Source of the DNA: Bacteroidaceae bacterium
Lineage (GTDB): Bacteria; Bacteroidota; Bacteroidia; Bacteroidales; Bacteroidaceae
Assembly: GCA_017547585.1 (NCBI GenBank)
Contig: JAFYPH010000059.1
Location: 1 to 58,333, forward strand
Reading direction: 5' to 3'
Length of the DNA stretch: 58,333 nucleotides
A program made the translations under genes and the position numbers. The notes below the pieces were generated by a model, which did no database searches, was not told the origin of the DNA, and saw nothing but the letters and a program-made list of their open reading frames with translations. Below are positions 34,729-43,961 of the stretch, one piece after another. Each line of letters starts with the position of its first letter. The first letter of the stretch is position 1.

Positions 34729-36174
34729 ATGAACATCAATCCTTTTGAGACAAACACCGATGCTGCGACAACCGCAGTATTCGGCTCGCGAGAAATGTTG
34801 GAGCCTGCTCCTGTAGATAAGATTCCCGAGCATTCTACCACTCCCGAAATTGCTTACAGCATGGTTAAAGACGAAACGTATGCCCAGACACAGCCTCGCC
34901 TGAACCTTGCAACGTTCGTAACCACCTATATGGATCCTTATGCAACGAAATTGATGAACGAAGCTATCGCCATCAATTACATTGACGAGACAGAGTATCC
35001 GCGCATTGCTGTGATGTGTGCAAAGTGCATAAACATCATCGCCAATCTTTGGAACACTCCCGAAACAAGCAAATGGAAGACCGGAGCCCTGGGCATCGGC
35101 TCCAGCGAGGCTTGTATGATTGGTGGCGTTGCAGCTTGGATGCGCTGGAAGAAGAAAAGAGCCGACGCAGGCAAGCCCGTCACCAATCCCAACATTGTAA
35201 TTTCATCAGCCTATCAGGTTGTGTGGGAGAAATTCTCACAATTGTGGCAGATAGAGATGCGCACCGTGCCTCTCACAGCCGAAAAGCCCACTCTCGACCC
35301 CGAAGAGGCTATCAAGCTCTGCGACGAGAATACCATTTGCGTAGTACCCATTATGGGTGTCACATGGACGGGCCTTAACGACGACGTCGAAGAGCTCGAC
35401 AAGCATCTTGACAAATTCAATAAAGAGACGGGCTACGATATTCCCATCCACGTGGACGCCGCTTCGGGAGGCTTTATACAGCCTTTCCTCGACCCGCACA
35501 AAAAGTGGGACTTCCGTCTCAAATGGGTCTACTCCATCAGCACCAGCGGACACAAGTACGGATTAGTCTACCCCGGCCTTGGATGGGTAATATGGAAGGA
35601 TAAAAAATATTTGCCCGAGACAATGTCGTTCAGCGTCAACTATCTTGGTGCCGAGGTTACACAGGTGGGTCTTAACTTCTCGCGTCCCGCTGCGCAGATT
35701 CTCGGTCAATATTATCAGTTTATCCGTTTGGGCTTCGAGGGCTACAAGAGCATTCAGAGCAATACCATGAAGGTTGCCGAATATCTGCACGAGCAGATAG
35801 GCAAGATGAAACCCTTCTGCAACTATTCAAAGAAAATATGCAATCCTCTCTTCATCTGGTACATGGAGCCCGAATATGCGAAGAGTGCAAAATGGACACT
35901 TTACGACCTTCAGGATAAATTGCGTCAGAGTGGATGGATGGTTCCCGCCTATACACTCCCCGCGCATCTTGAAAAGACTATAGTGATGCGTGTGGTTGTG
36001 CGTCAGGGATTCAGCCGAGACATGGCCGACCAGTTGCTTACCGACATTGCCAATGCTGTGAACGAATTGCAGAAATTGGAGTATCCTACAACTTCGCGTC
36101 TCGCCACCGACAACAATCTTAAGGTGCACGGAAGCGTCTACACCCATACAGGAACAGCCAAGCAAAAGAAATAG
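34729..36174 (+). CDS. gadB: Glutamate decarboxylase
   Basis: 481 residues from the chosen Met (MNINPFETNTDAATTAVFG), which aligns with other GadB proteins; an in-frame start 24 codons upstream reads as leader. PLP-dependent: converts glutamate to GABA and CO2, using a proton. Asp243 (HVDAASGG) binds the PLP ring nitrogen and Lys276 (STSGHKYG) forms the internal aldimine, the same numbers as in E. coli GadB. The C-terminus ends with a His-Thr (THTG) that recalls the pH-gating His of E. coli GadB. The glutaminase gene follows 9 bases later. Confidence 0.95.
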   Translation: MNINPFETNTDAATTAVFGSREMLEPAPVDKIPEHSTTPEIAYSMVKDETYAQTQPRLNLATFVTTYMDPYATKLMNEAIAINYIDETEYPRIAVMCAKCINIIANLWNTPETSKWKTGALGIGSSEACMIGGVAAWMRWKKKRADAGKPVTNPNIVISSAYQVVWEKFSQLWQIEMRTVPLTAEKPTLDPEEAIKLCDENTICVVPIMGVTWTGLNDDVEELDKHLDKFNKETGYDIPIHVDAASGGFIQPFLDPHKKWDFRLKWVYSISTSGHKYGLVYPGLGWVIWKDKKYLPETMSFSVNYLGAEVTQVGLNFSRPAAQILGQYYQFIRLGFEGYKSIQSNTMKVAEYLHEQIGKMKPFCNYSKKICNPLFIWYMEPEYAKSAKWTLYDLQDKLRQSGWMVPAYTLPAHLEKTIVMRVVVRQGFSRDMADQLLTDIANAVNELQKLEYPTTSRLATDNNLKVHGSVYTHTGTAKQKK

Positions 36175-36183
36175 AGAAATCTC

Positions 36184-37149
36184 ATGGAGAAAAGAATAAC
36201 CAAAAAGGAACTCTCGGCGATTGTTAACGATGCCTACGAGCATTGCAGAAAAATCAAAGAGGGCAACAATGCAAGCTATATTCCCTATCTTGCCAAAGAG
36301 AACAGCGACCTTTTCGCAATTTCCTTGTGCTTCGTCGATGGCGACACAATAAACGTGGGAGATTACAACTACATTTTTGGAATGGAGTCCATTTCTAAAG
36401 TAGCAACAGCCTTGTTGATTCTCAAAGAATATGGTTGCGAAACGATACTTAATATGATCGGTGCCGATGCAACGGGGTTGCCATTCAATTCCATAATGGC
36501 AATACTTTTGGAAAATAACCACCCCTCTACCCCTTTGGTCAATGCCGGAGCAATAGCTGCCGTGAGCATGGTCTCTCCTGTGGGTAACAAAGAGCAAAAG
36601 TGGAAAGCCATCTATGAGAATATCAATGCCTTGTGCGGCGGTCATACGGAACTTATCGATGAGCTCTATCATTCTGAGGCTCTTTCCAATTTCAATAACC
36701 GTTCGATTGCGTGGCTGCTCAAAAATTACAACCGCGTATACGACGACCCCGAACTCTCACTCGACCTCTACACCAAGCAGTGTTCGTTGGGAGTGACAAA
36801 CGAGCAGTTGTCCACATTTGCAGCTACCATTGCCAACGGAGGCGTGAATCCCAGGAACGGGACGAGGATTTTCGAGAGCAGGCTCAGTGCGAAAATAATA
36901 TCGATGATGGCGAGTGTGGGCTTTTACGAGCACAGCGGTAATTGGTTATTCTCTTCTGGAATTCCTGCGAAATCAGGCGTAAGCGGCGGAGTGATGGGAG
37001 TTCTTCCCGGGCTCTTCGGAATCTCCGCCTTCGCGCCGCCAATCGACAATGCCGGAAATTCAGTCCGTGCGCAGGCTGCAATAAAATATATTATGGAGAA
37101 GAGCGGCCTCAATATCTTTGATGGTTGCAGCGTCCGCATCGACGATTGA
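36184..37149 (+). CDS. glsA: Glutaminase (serine-dependent, GlsA type)
   Basis: 321 residues. Hydrolyses glutamine to glutamate and ammonia; fold of the serine beta-lactamase/PBP type. Catalytic Ser69 and Lys72 lie in MESISK; further conserved pieces are LVNAGAIA, NGGVNP and the SGVSGGVMGV lid segment. Directly downstream of gadB and closed by a strong terminator, so the two form one operon: ammonia release plus proton-consuming decarboxylation, the known glutamine-dependent acid-resistance chemistry. No gadC antiporter gene is seen. Confidence 0.95.
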   Translation: MEKRITKKELSAIVNDAYEHCRKIKEGNNASYIPYLAKENSDLFAISLCFVDGDTINVGDYNYIFGMESISKVATALLILKEYGCETILNMIGADATGLPFNSIMAILLENNHPSTPLVNAGAIAAVSMVSPVGNKEQKWKAIYENINALCGGHTELIDELYHSEALSNFNNRSIAWLLKNYNRVYDDPELSLDLYTKQCSLGVTNEQLSTFAATIANGGVNPRNGTRIFESRLSAKIISMMASVGFYEHSGNWLFSSGIPAKSGVSGGVMGVLPGLFGISAFAPPIDNAGNSVRAQAAIKYIMEKSGLNIFDGCSVRIDD

Positions 37150-37154
37150 TTCTC

Positions 37155-37190
37155 ACTAGGTTGCACGAAAGTGCAACCTAGTCTCTTTTA
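37155..37190 (+). terminator. Intrinsic terminator of the gadB-glsA operon
   Basis: Perfect 12-bp stem (37155-37166 with 37171-37182), GAAA tetraloop and a following T-rich run, starting 6 bases after the glsA stop. Confidence 0.92.
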
Positions 37191-37221
37191 TCTTCTCTCT
37201 TATTTGAATGATAATGGCATT

Positions 37222-37256
37222 TTTGCATAAAAAGTTGCGATTATTTTGTATCTTCG
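37222..37256 (+). promoter_or_regulatory. Candidate promoter of the TlpA-like gene
   Basis: TTTG (37222-37225) and TATCTTCG (37249-37256) with a 23-base spacer, slightly long; the -7 box has one mismatch. About 48 bases before the start codon. Confidence 0.45.
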
Positions 37257-37304
37257 CACGCAGAAATTCAGTAACAATTATTAATCTACAGAATAATATT
37301 CACT

Positions 37305-37895
37305 ATGAAAAAGCTATTTTCAATCCTCTCTGTTGCCCTGATTCTTGCATCGTGCGGGAAGAAGGCCTCACAGACAACCGAACAATCGGCCGAGAATGCT
37401 GCTCCTGCACAGAGTGAGCAGGCTGCTCCCGTAGTATACGAGAATAACTATCTTGTGAAGGTTGGCGACGTTGCTCCCGACTTTATATTGTCGTTGACTG
37501 ACGGCACAGAATTTACCCTCTCGAAGAATCGCGGAAAGGTGGTAATGTTGCAGTTCACTGCAAGCTGGTGCGGAGTGTGCCGCAAGGAGATGCCTTTCAT
37601 CGAGCGCGACATCTGGTTGCCCAATAAAGATAATAAAGATTTTGTACTCTTGGGCATCGACCGCGAGGAGCCTCTCGAGGATGTTAAGAAATTTGCCGAG
37701 AGCACAGGAATCACCTACCCTATGGCTCTTGACAGCAAGGCCGATGTTTTTGCGTCGTACGCCGAGAGAAAGTCGGGAATCACTCGCAATATTCTCATCG
37801 ACCGCGACGGACGCATCGTGAAGCTTACACGCCTCTACAACGAAAAGGAGTTCGGCGAACTTGTACAGGCTATCGATAGTCTGCTGGGCAAGTAA
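37305..37895 (+). CDS. TlpA/ResA-like thioredoxin-fold lipoprotein
   Basis: 196 residues. Lipoprotein signal with lipobox ILASC, Cys17. A low-complexity Ala/Gln/Glu/Ser linker (18-45) tethers a thioredoxin domain of the AhpC-TSA/Redoxin type: VGDVAPDFILSLTDG and the active-site motif WCGVC at 88-92. Expected to act in the periplasm as a disulfide reductase or in stress protection. Transcribed alone; the frame ends before a perfect 19-bp terminator shared with sbcC. Confidence 0.88.
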   Translation: MKKLFSILSVALILASCGKKASQTTEQSAENAAPAQSEQAAPVVYENNYLVKVGDVAPDFILSLTDGTEFTLSKNRGKVVMLQFTASWCGVCRKEMPFIERDIWLPNKDNKDFVLLGIDREEPLEDVKKFAESTGITYPMALDSKADVFASYAERKSGITRNILIDRDGRIVKLTRLYNEKEFGELVQAIDSLLGK

Positions 37896-37978
37896 TTATA
37901 ATGAAAAAATTGCAACGCCAATTGCTTGTGAAGGATTGTGAGACATTCTCCCTTATTCAACTTCAAGCATTTCGCAAT

Positions 37979-38019
37979 AAAAAGAGCAACCTTCGAAGTC
38001 TTCGAAGGTTGCTCTTTTT
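37979..38019. terminator. Bidirectional terminator between tlpA-like gene and sbcC
   Basis: A perfect 19-bp inverted repeat (37979-37997 with 38001-38019) with a 3-base loop; flanking A and T runs make it work in both directions. It lies 3 bases from the sbcC stop. Confidence 0.92.
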
Positions 38020-38022
38020 GTG

Positions 38023-41000
38023 TCATCTTGCAATCTTTATTTCGCTGATACCCGCTCGTTTTTTAACATCTATGCGAGTGGCTATCCTTTCGTAAAGTTC
38101 GTTCACGTGACTGATGATGCCCACGCGTCTATTACCTATGCTGTGCAGCACTTCGAGTGTCTCGATGACCGTGTTCAGACAGTCGCTGCTGAGCGTTCCG
38201 AAGCCCTCGTCGATGAATAGCGTGTCGGGGGTGAAGTTGTTGCGGTTGAGCGATGAGAGTCCCAACGCCAATGCCAAAGAGACCATAAAACTTTCGCCAC
38301 CCGAGAGTGTGTTCGACGGACGCGAAACATCGTTGCTCTCTCTGTCGGTAATGAGTATCACAAGGCTTCCGGGCTGTGTGGCAAGCTCGTATCGCGTGGT
38401 AAATTGACGCAGGTAATAATTGGCATTTTCGAGCAACTGCATCAGTATGTAACTTTGCGTTATTTGCTTGAATTTCTTTCCGTCGGAGCTGCCGAAAATA
38501 TCATTGAGGCGTTTCCACTTATCAACCTCTCTCTCGAGCATTTTCTCTTCTTCGCGCTCTTTTTCCATCATTTTGATTTTATTGTCATCATCCTCTAGAA
38601 TTGCAGTGTAGCCTCCTATGTTCTTCTCTGCTTCGGAGCGCATATTTTCTATGCTCTTTTTCTGCTCGGTAAGATATTCAATACTCTCTTCCTCTTTTAA
38701 TTCCGGGCTGCGGAGCATTAATGCGTCGAACTTATTCTTCCACTCTATGGCGAGAGATTTTGCATTTTCAAGTTCCTGTTTCAGAGTGGAGATTCTTTTT
38801 TCAATCTCTGCAATAGTGCCACTATCGTATTTTCTTAGGAGTGCGACTCTTTCGCGCGTAATAGAGGTGTTCTCTCCGTAGAATGTGTCAATGAGACTCT
38901 CGTATTGCTTTTTTTCCTCGCTTGTGCGTTCAATCTCTTGTTTCAAAAGTATACAGGCTTTTGCAATTAGCGTCCACTCTTCCTCGAGCTTTTCGATGGG
39001 AATCACCTTTGTGACATTCTCTGTGCCTTCGGACGATGACAATAGCGAAGATGCATCCTTGCGCATATTCTCTATACGTTGCTCAAGATCCTTGAACTTG
39101 GTGATGAATTGCTTCGTCTGCTCGTTTTTCTCTTTTACACTATTGTACGATGCTGCACGTTGTTCGAGTGTCTCTATTGATTTTTCAATATTCTCCTCCC
39201 AGTCCTCTAATGTAATTGATGAAGCAAGCTCGTCACGCGTCAATGCAATCTCCTCCAAGCATTGATTCAGTTGCATCTTATCGCTCTCGATAAAATTCTT
39301 TGTCTGGTTAATATCTGCTTCTTTACGGCCGTATATCTTCATGAATGAATTCAAACTGCCGACTAATATGTCCTTTTCCTTAGAGAGTGTAGACACATTA
39401 TTTGATAGTGTTATGAGTCTCTTTTGAAGGTCGGCTATTATGCTGCGCTCCTCCTCAATAGCACTGTATACATTCTTTCTCTCCTGTGACGCGATTCCAC
39501 ATTTTGTGCATAATTCCTCGAACAGTCTAACGAGTCTCTTGTGTGTCTCGTTCTCGGACTCAATCAGCTTGGCAGCCTCTTCGCAGATAGTCTTGCGCGA
39601 ACTTATTGATATTGTAATATTCTTGTAGGCTGTTTCGGCTTTTTCCTGACGCTTGAGGGCTTTCTCTTTTGCCTCTTCAATGGGGCTCAAAAGTTCCTTA
39701 ATCTCATTGTCGTGGAGAATGCTGCGTACAATTTCTCCACATACGGGACACTCGTCACCTATCTTCAGCCTTGCGCGAAGAGCCTTTGCATGGTCGTCTA
39801 TGCGCAGATGCATTGCTGCATACAGCTCTTCCTGACGCTTGCACTCGGCAGCAGCCTCTTTTCTCTCCTCATCTATCTTCTTCTCTTCGCTATATGCTTT
39901 TGTGAGTTCCGATTCTGTGTTTTTTATTCTTTCCTGTTGTACACGGGTGCGGTCTTCGCATTGCTCAATCTCTTTCAGGGTGTTTGCGAGTTTTTCGACG
40001 CGCTCTTTGCGTTGCGCAGTTTCTAATAGAGAGGGCTGTTTCTGCAACTCTTCTACTGCCTTTTCGTGCTCCTCTCCTTTCTTCTTAAACTCTGCCTCTC
40101 TTGCCTGACGTTCGGCAAAGAGTGCTTCAAATTCATCGCTTAACTTCTTAAGAGTTATTTCTTTTTCATCAATGTCGTTGCGTATTCTTTTCTCTTCGGC
40201 ATTCTTTTTGATGAGTGCCTTCATTCGTACTACAAGTGCACCGGCATTTTCGTACATAGGGATATCCTTTTGAGCATTATCCAGACGCAGTTGTAACTGC
40301 TGTTGCTCCTCCTTTTTTTCTTGGATTGTTTCTCCTATTGCGCGGGAATTGTAGAGAAGAATAGTATGCTCTTTCTGCAGTTCCTCCCTTCTGATATTTT
40401 GCTTTTCGCTGTCGGCGACTGCTTTTTCGAGTATAGAATGGTTGCGGCGCACCTCGTCGGTCGCCTTCCAGTCCTTCAGAAGTTCCTTCTCTTCGTTTCT
40501 TTCATCCGCCTCCCATTTCTCTACAATTGCCGCCAAACGCTCTTCGGCTTTTTTTACCTCTGCGCTGTTGTTTGCATAATCATTGAGCCATGTGAGTTTC
40601 TTTTCGGCCTCGACAATATCGTTTTTGAATTTCTCAACCCTCTTCTCTTCCTCTTTAAGTTGCGTGCAGATGTTCTCACGTACCTCTGCTTTGAGAGGCT
40701 CATTGGCCTTTATATTCAGCTTTTTCGTTTCGTGAATTTCCTTTTTATTGCGGTACGTATTGTGTATGTAAATACTTATTTTTGAGTATATTTCTGTTCC
40801 CGTAAGTTTTTCGAGAATGTCACTCTTTTCGCAGGCCTTGCTATTAAGGAATCTTGTGAAGGCTCCCTGGGCAAGCATTGTCGTACGGCAGAATTCATCG
40901 AATTTCAGTCCGACAACCTCGGGATTTGCAATCTGTGCATCGAATGCTATTCGTGCATCTATAGTAATCTCTGTCTCTTGGCAATAGAGTATGCTGGTGG

Positions 41001-41382
41001 CTTTGAGCTTGTCGTTTCGAACACCGCGTCGCGCGTGCCACGTGGCAAGATAGTGTTTTTCATTGTTACCGATAAAAGTCAGTCGTGCGAAGGCTTCCTT
41101 TGCGTTGCGACGGACAAGCTGGAGAGGGTTAGCGATTTTCACCTTTTCTCCCGAATCTAAATTCAATTCCGTATCCTCATAATCTTCGTTTCCGTACCCT
41201 TCGAGACGTGGAGCTGTATTGTAGAGTGCCAGACAGATGGCGTCGAGAATGGTGCTCTTGCCCGAGCCTGTGTCACCGCTTATAAGGAACAATGGCTCGC
41301 CTGCAAGCGGTGCTGTAGAAAAATCTATCGTTGCCTCTCCTATGGAAGCAATGTTTTTTATTTCGAGTTTTATGAATTTCAT
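38023..41382 (-). CDS. sbcC: SbcC subunit of the SbcCD nuclease
   Basis: 1119 residues, SMC-like ATPase. Walker A GDTGSGKST at 36-44, ABC signature LSGGES and Walker B TLFIDEGFGTLSSD near the C-terminus. Two long coiled coils flank a zinc-hook CPVC near the middle, where two subunits meet. With SbcD it opens hairpins and processes DNA ends, limiting palindromes. The start is 1 base after sbcD's stop, so translation is coupled. Length is normal. Confidence 0.95.
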   Translation of the reverse strand: MKFIKLEIKNIASIGEATIDFSTAPLAGEPLFLISGDTGSGKSTILDAICLALYNTAPRLEGYGNEDYEDTELNLDSGEKVKIANPLQLVRRNAKEAFARLTFIGNNEKHYLATWHARRGVRNDKLKATSILYCQETEITIDARIAFDAQIANPEVVGLKFDEFCRTTMLAQGAFTRFLNSKACEKSDILEKLTGTEIYSKISIYIHNTYRNKKEIHETKKLNIKANEPLKAEVRENICTQLKEEEKRVEKFKNDIVEAEKKLTWLNDYANNSAEVKKAEERLAAIVEKWEADERNEEKELLKDWKATDEVRRNHSILEKAVADSEKQNIRREELQKEHTILLYNSRAIGETIQEKKEEQQQLQLRLDNAQKDIPMYENAGALVVRMKALIKKNAEEKRIRNDIDEKEITLKKLSDEFEALFAERQAREAEFKKKGEEHEKAVEELQKQPSLLETAQRKERVEKLANTLKEIEQCEDRTRVQQERIKNTESELTKAYSEEKKIDEERKEAAAECKRQEELYAAMHLRIDDHAKALRARLKIGDECPVCGEIVRSILHDNEIKELLSPIEEAKEKALKRQEKAETAYKNITISISSRKTICEEAAKLIESENETHKRLVRLFEELCTKCGIASQERKNVYSAIEEERSIIADLQKRLITLSNNVSTLSKEKDILVGSLNSFMKIYGRKEADINQTKNFIESDKMQLNQCLEEIALTRDELASSITLEDWEENIEKSIETLEQRAASYNSVKEKNEQTKQFITKFKDLEQRIENMRKDASSLLSSSEGTENVTKVIPIEKLEEEWTLIAKACILLKQEIERTSEEKKQYESLIDTFYGENTSITRERVALLRKYDSGTIAEIEKRISTLKQELENAKSLAIEWKNKFDALMLRSPELKEEESIEYLTEQKKSIENMRSEAEKNIGGYTAILEDDDNKIKMMEKEREEEKMLEREVDKWKRLNDIFGSSDGKKFKQITQSYILMQLLENANYYLRQFTTRYELATQPGSLVILITDRESNDVSRPSNTLSGGESFMVSLALALGLSSLNRNNFTPDTLFIDEGFGTLSSDCLNTVIETLEVLHSIGNRRVGIISHVNELYERIATRIDVKKRAGISEIKIAR

Positions 41383-41383
41383 T

Positions 41384-42592
41384 TTATTCAGTTTTTGGCG
41401 CGTTATTTACTTCCTCTATGCACTCTGTGAGCATGTTGTATAGCTCTTCGTCCATTTCGCGGCTGAAACGCCTGCGGTAGTAGTCTTTGGCAATCTCCAT
41501 GGGTGTCAGTTGTTTGAACTCATCGGTAGCAAGGGCAAGCTGCTCTTTTGCTTCTGTTGTCGCCTCGCGTACGGGCTGCAATTCGCATAGTATGGCTTCG
41601 AGGCCGGTGAAGCGGCTCTCAATCTCTGTCCTTTCGCTCATGGGAACAACGTCCTTCACTTTCAGCTTTACACGCACGTACGACTTTCCTTTGGGCAGAG
41701 ATTCTATCTCCTCGAGAATCTTCTCAATGCCCTCTCCGTTTTTGGGAATGGTGAAAATGGGCACGAGAGGCTTAATCTCTCTTTCGCGTATTTCGGGCGT
41801 TGAGCCGTGGCTCTCAATTTCGACAATGGTGACACTATGAGGATAGCTCTCGTCGAAGCTCATGGGAATGGGACTTCCCGAATATCTTGCTCTTGCGTTG
41901 CCTTTCACTGCTTGCGGATGATGAATGTGTCCAAGCGCAAGGTAATCGTATCCGCTGCCTAAGTCCTCTATTTTTTCGTATACAAGGTGAGTGCTTTTCG
42001 TCTCGTGTCCGGTGATTTTTGCACCATTCACAGCAAGATGTCCCGTGAGAATAACCGGCAGATTGCCTGAATTTCTCTCGGCTACACGGTTGAGCAACTG
42101 CTGATGAAAATATTGCATACGATTCACATTCTCATCCTCTGTCGCAGGGTAATTTGCATAGTAAATGTAAGGAACGGCTACAATGTAACCGATGCCTTCG
42201 TTGCTCTCGTTCTTAATTTCAATAATATGCTTTTCGTAATTTACCCCATCCTCGTTTCGCTCGACGTATCCCACAATCTTCACGTCAAAAACATCCCACA
42301 GTTCTCCGTTGAGCTCGAGACGCGAACTGCTGTCGTGGTTGCCGGCGGTGACGACGATTTTCATCTTTGGAGCCGTCGCACGCAGTTCGAGTATCATTCT
42401 GTTGTAGAGTTTCTGCGCGGCAATGCTCGGTGCCACACTGTCGTAAATGTCGCCGCTGATGACAAGTGCATCAGGCTCTTCTTCGCCTACAATTGCGCAT
42501 AGCTGTTTCAAGAAAAAAAGGTGCTCCTCGTTGCGATCGTGTCCGTAGAAATTCTGCCCTAGATGCCAATCGCTTGTGTGTATTATTTTCAT
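41384..42592 (-). CDS. sbcD: SbcD exonuclease subunit
   Basis: 402 residues, Mre11-type phosphodiesterase. Metal-binding motifs in order: SDWHLGQ (7-13), GDIYD (47-51), GNHD (84-87), then GHL and LGHIHHPQ. Manganese-dependent nuclease partner of SbcC. Sits 1 base after the acyltransferase-like gene and 1 base before sbcC in a tight three-gene operon. Confidence 0.95.
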   Translation of the reverse strand: MKIIHTSDWHLGQNFYGHDRNEEHLFFLKQLCAIVGEEEPDALVISGDIYDSVAPSIAAQKLYNRMILELRATAPKMKIVVTAGNHDSSSRLELNGELWDVFDVKIVGYVERNEDGVNYEKHIIEIKNESNEGIGYIVAVPYIYYANYPATEDENVNRMQYFHQQLLNRVAERNSGNLPVILTGHLAVNGAKITGHETKSTHLVYEKIEDLGSGYDYLALGHIHHPQAVKGNARARYSGSPIPMSFDESYPHSVTIVEIESHGSTPEIREREIKPLVPIFTIPKNGEGIEKILEEIESLPKGKSYVRVKLKVKDVVPMSERTEIESRFTGLEAILCELQPVREATTEAKEQLALATDEFKQLTPMEIAKDYYRRRFSREMDEELYNMLTECIEEVNNAPKTE

Positions 42593-42593
42593 A

Positions 42594-43709
42594 CTATACT
42601 TTTAGGAAAATTTTTGCTTTGTACATTATTCTTAATATAAAGAAGAGGATTAGATAGTTGGCAAATGTGAGCCAAACATCGTAATAGTCTCCCATAAACT
42701 GCTGCAGTCCGTGTGTTACGGAGTCGGCCACGCAACGGAAATTTACCACCTGTCCCATAATATATGCAGCAATGGAATTCATTCCGTATATCTTGAGCCA
42801 CTCGAGGCCACTCTTCCATCCTTTATAGTCGACAATGTAGTAGAAAAATGCCATCAGCAGTACACAGATTCCTTCCGAGAAGAGAGTCATGCTGCTGCTC
42901 CATATTTTCTTTATTATAGGCATCTGAAAGGATAGAAGCACTCCCGCAAGAATCAAGAGAGCGCCGGCTGCAGCGAGGGTTTTTACTACTCTCTTTCCGT
43001 CTGACGAATATTTCTGCATCGTGTGACCGGTGATGAAGCCAAGCATCACTGTGACTGCAAAGTTAAGCGAACTCCACACCCAAGTGTAGCGGTAGTGTGG
43101 CGAGAAGCTCCACGAGCCGTCGCCCTGCACTGCGACTCCGTCGCGGAAGCGGCCGAGGACTATGCGATCCACCCGCTCGGCGAAATTTCCGTCGGGGGTA
43201 AAATCGCCCACAATGCTCATCGGCAGCCAATATATGATGAACAGCGCCACAAGGCCTATGACCACTCCTCTTGCGCCGCCCCACAGATAAATGAGTGCCG
43301 TGATTATATAGCCCGAAGCAATTGCCTGCAGTGTGTTACTATATAGATAGATTCTGTCGGGGTCGAGAGAGAGAATATTACCCTGCACCACCATTCCAAG
43401 CAAAAAGAGCAGGACGAAGCGCTTGAATATGCGCAGGTACACTTTGCCTTTAGGTTGCGCCGGGGCTGTGTATTTTTTCAGTGAGAAAGGCATCGAGACT
43501 CCTGCCATGAACATAAACAGCGGCATTATAATATCCCATGTGGCGAACCCTTCCCAATGTACATGGCTGAACTGCTCGACAACCGGGTCGAGTATCGGTA
43601 GCTTCAACTCGCGTGCGAGGCCCTTGAATACAGGCTGAAAAAAGACCAATAAAAAAAGGTCGAGTCCGCGAAGAATGTCGAGTGACTCCAGACGTTTCTG
43701 TTCCCCCAT
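42594..43709 (-). CDS. Multi-pass acyltransferase-like protein (NagX/DUF5009 type)
   Basis: 371 residues, about ten membrane helices. The N-terminal RLESLDILRGLDLFLLVF with the Arg-Gly-Asp-like RGLD and the following MPLFMFMAGVSMPFSL motif are typical of the heparan-alpha-glucosaminide N-acetyltransferase-like (NagX, YeiB, DUF5009) family. A membrane-bound acyl transfer to a sugar is the family expectation; substrate not known. Why it shares an operon with sbcDC is unclear, and the 1-base gap suggests coupling of expression only. Its promoter is at 43754-43785. Confidence 0.82.
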   Translation of the reverse strand: MGEQKRLESLDILRGLDLFLLVFFQPVFKGLARELKLPILDPVVEQFSHVHWEGFATWDIIMPLFMFMAGVSMPFSLKKYTAPAQPKGKVYLRIFKRFVLLFLLGMVVQGNILSLDPDRIYLYSNTLQAIASGYIITALIYLWGGARGVVIGLVALFIIYWLPMSIVGDFTPDGNFAERVDRIVLGRFRDGVAVQGDGSWSFSPHYRYTWVWSSLNFAVTVMLGFITGHTMQKYSSDGKRVVKTLAAAGALLILAGVLLSFQMPIIKKIWSSSMTLFSEGICVLLMAFFYYIVDYKGWKSGLEWLKIYGMNSIAAYIMGQVVNFRCVADSVTHGLQQFMGDYYDVWLTFANYLILFFILRIMYKAKIFLKV

Positions 43710-43753
43710 ATTTTATTTTGTTTTTTAGTTTGCGTGTGAAAAACTTTTATCCC

Positions 43754-43785
43754 CAAAAATAATTTTTATTTGTCGTTCGGGCAAA
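43754..43785 (-). promoter_or_regulatory. Promoter of the acyltransferase-sbcDC operon
   Basis: On the minus strand TTTG (43785-43782), 20 bases, TATTTTTG (43761-43754): full consensus match, 45 bases before the first start codon. Confidence 0.75.
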
Positions 43786-43888
43786 TGTTTGGCCGAAAAA
43801 TATGGGTAGCAATATCTACTTTTCGAATGATTGTTCGCAAAGGATAAAATATTTCTATTTTAGCAATCCTCTTTCTTTTTTAAATTAT

Positions 43889-43896
43889 TAATTTTG
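43889..43896 (+). promoter_or_regulatory. -7 box of the TSUP gene
   Basis: TAATTTTG on the plus strand, full consensus, 65 bases before the start codon; -33 element not clear. Confidence 0.45.
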
Positions 43897-43961
43897 CAAT
43901 TCAATAGTGCATACGGTGACTCGAGAATGTCCTGTCTCTGAATATATTTTTATTACTAAAG

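Noticed and set aside
37901-38095. Short frame after the TlpA-like gene
   Set aside because: It would be translated through a perfect 19-bp terminator and into sbcC antisense; not credible.
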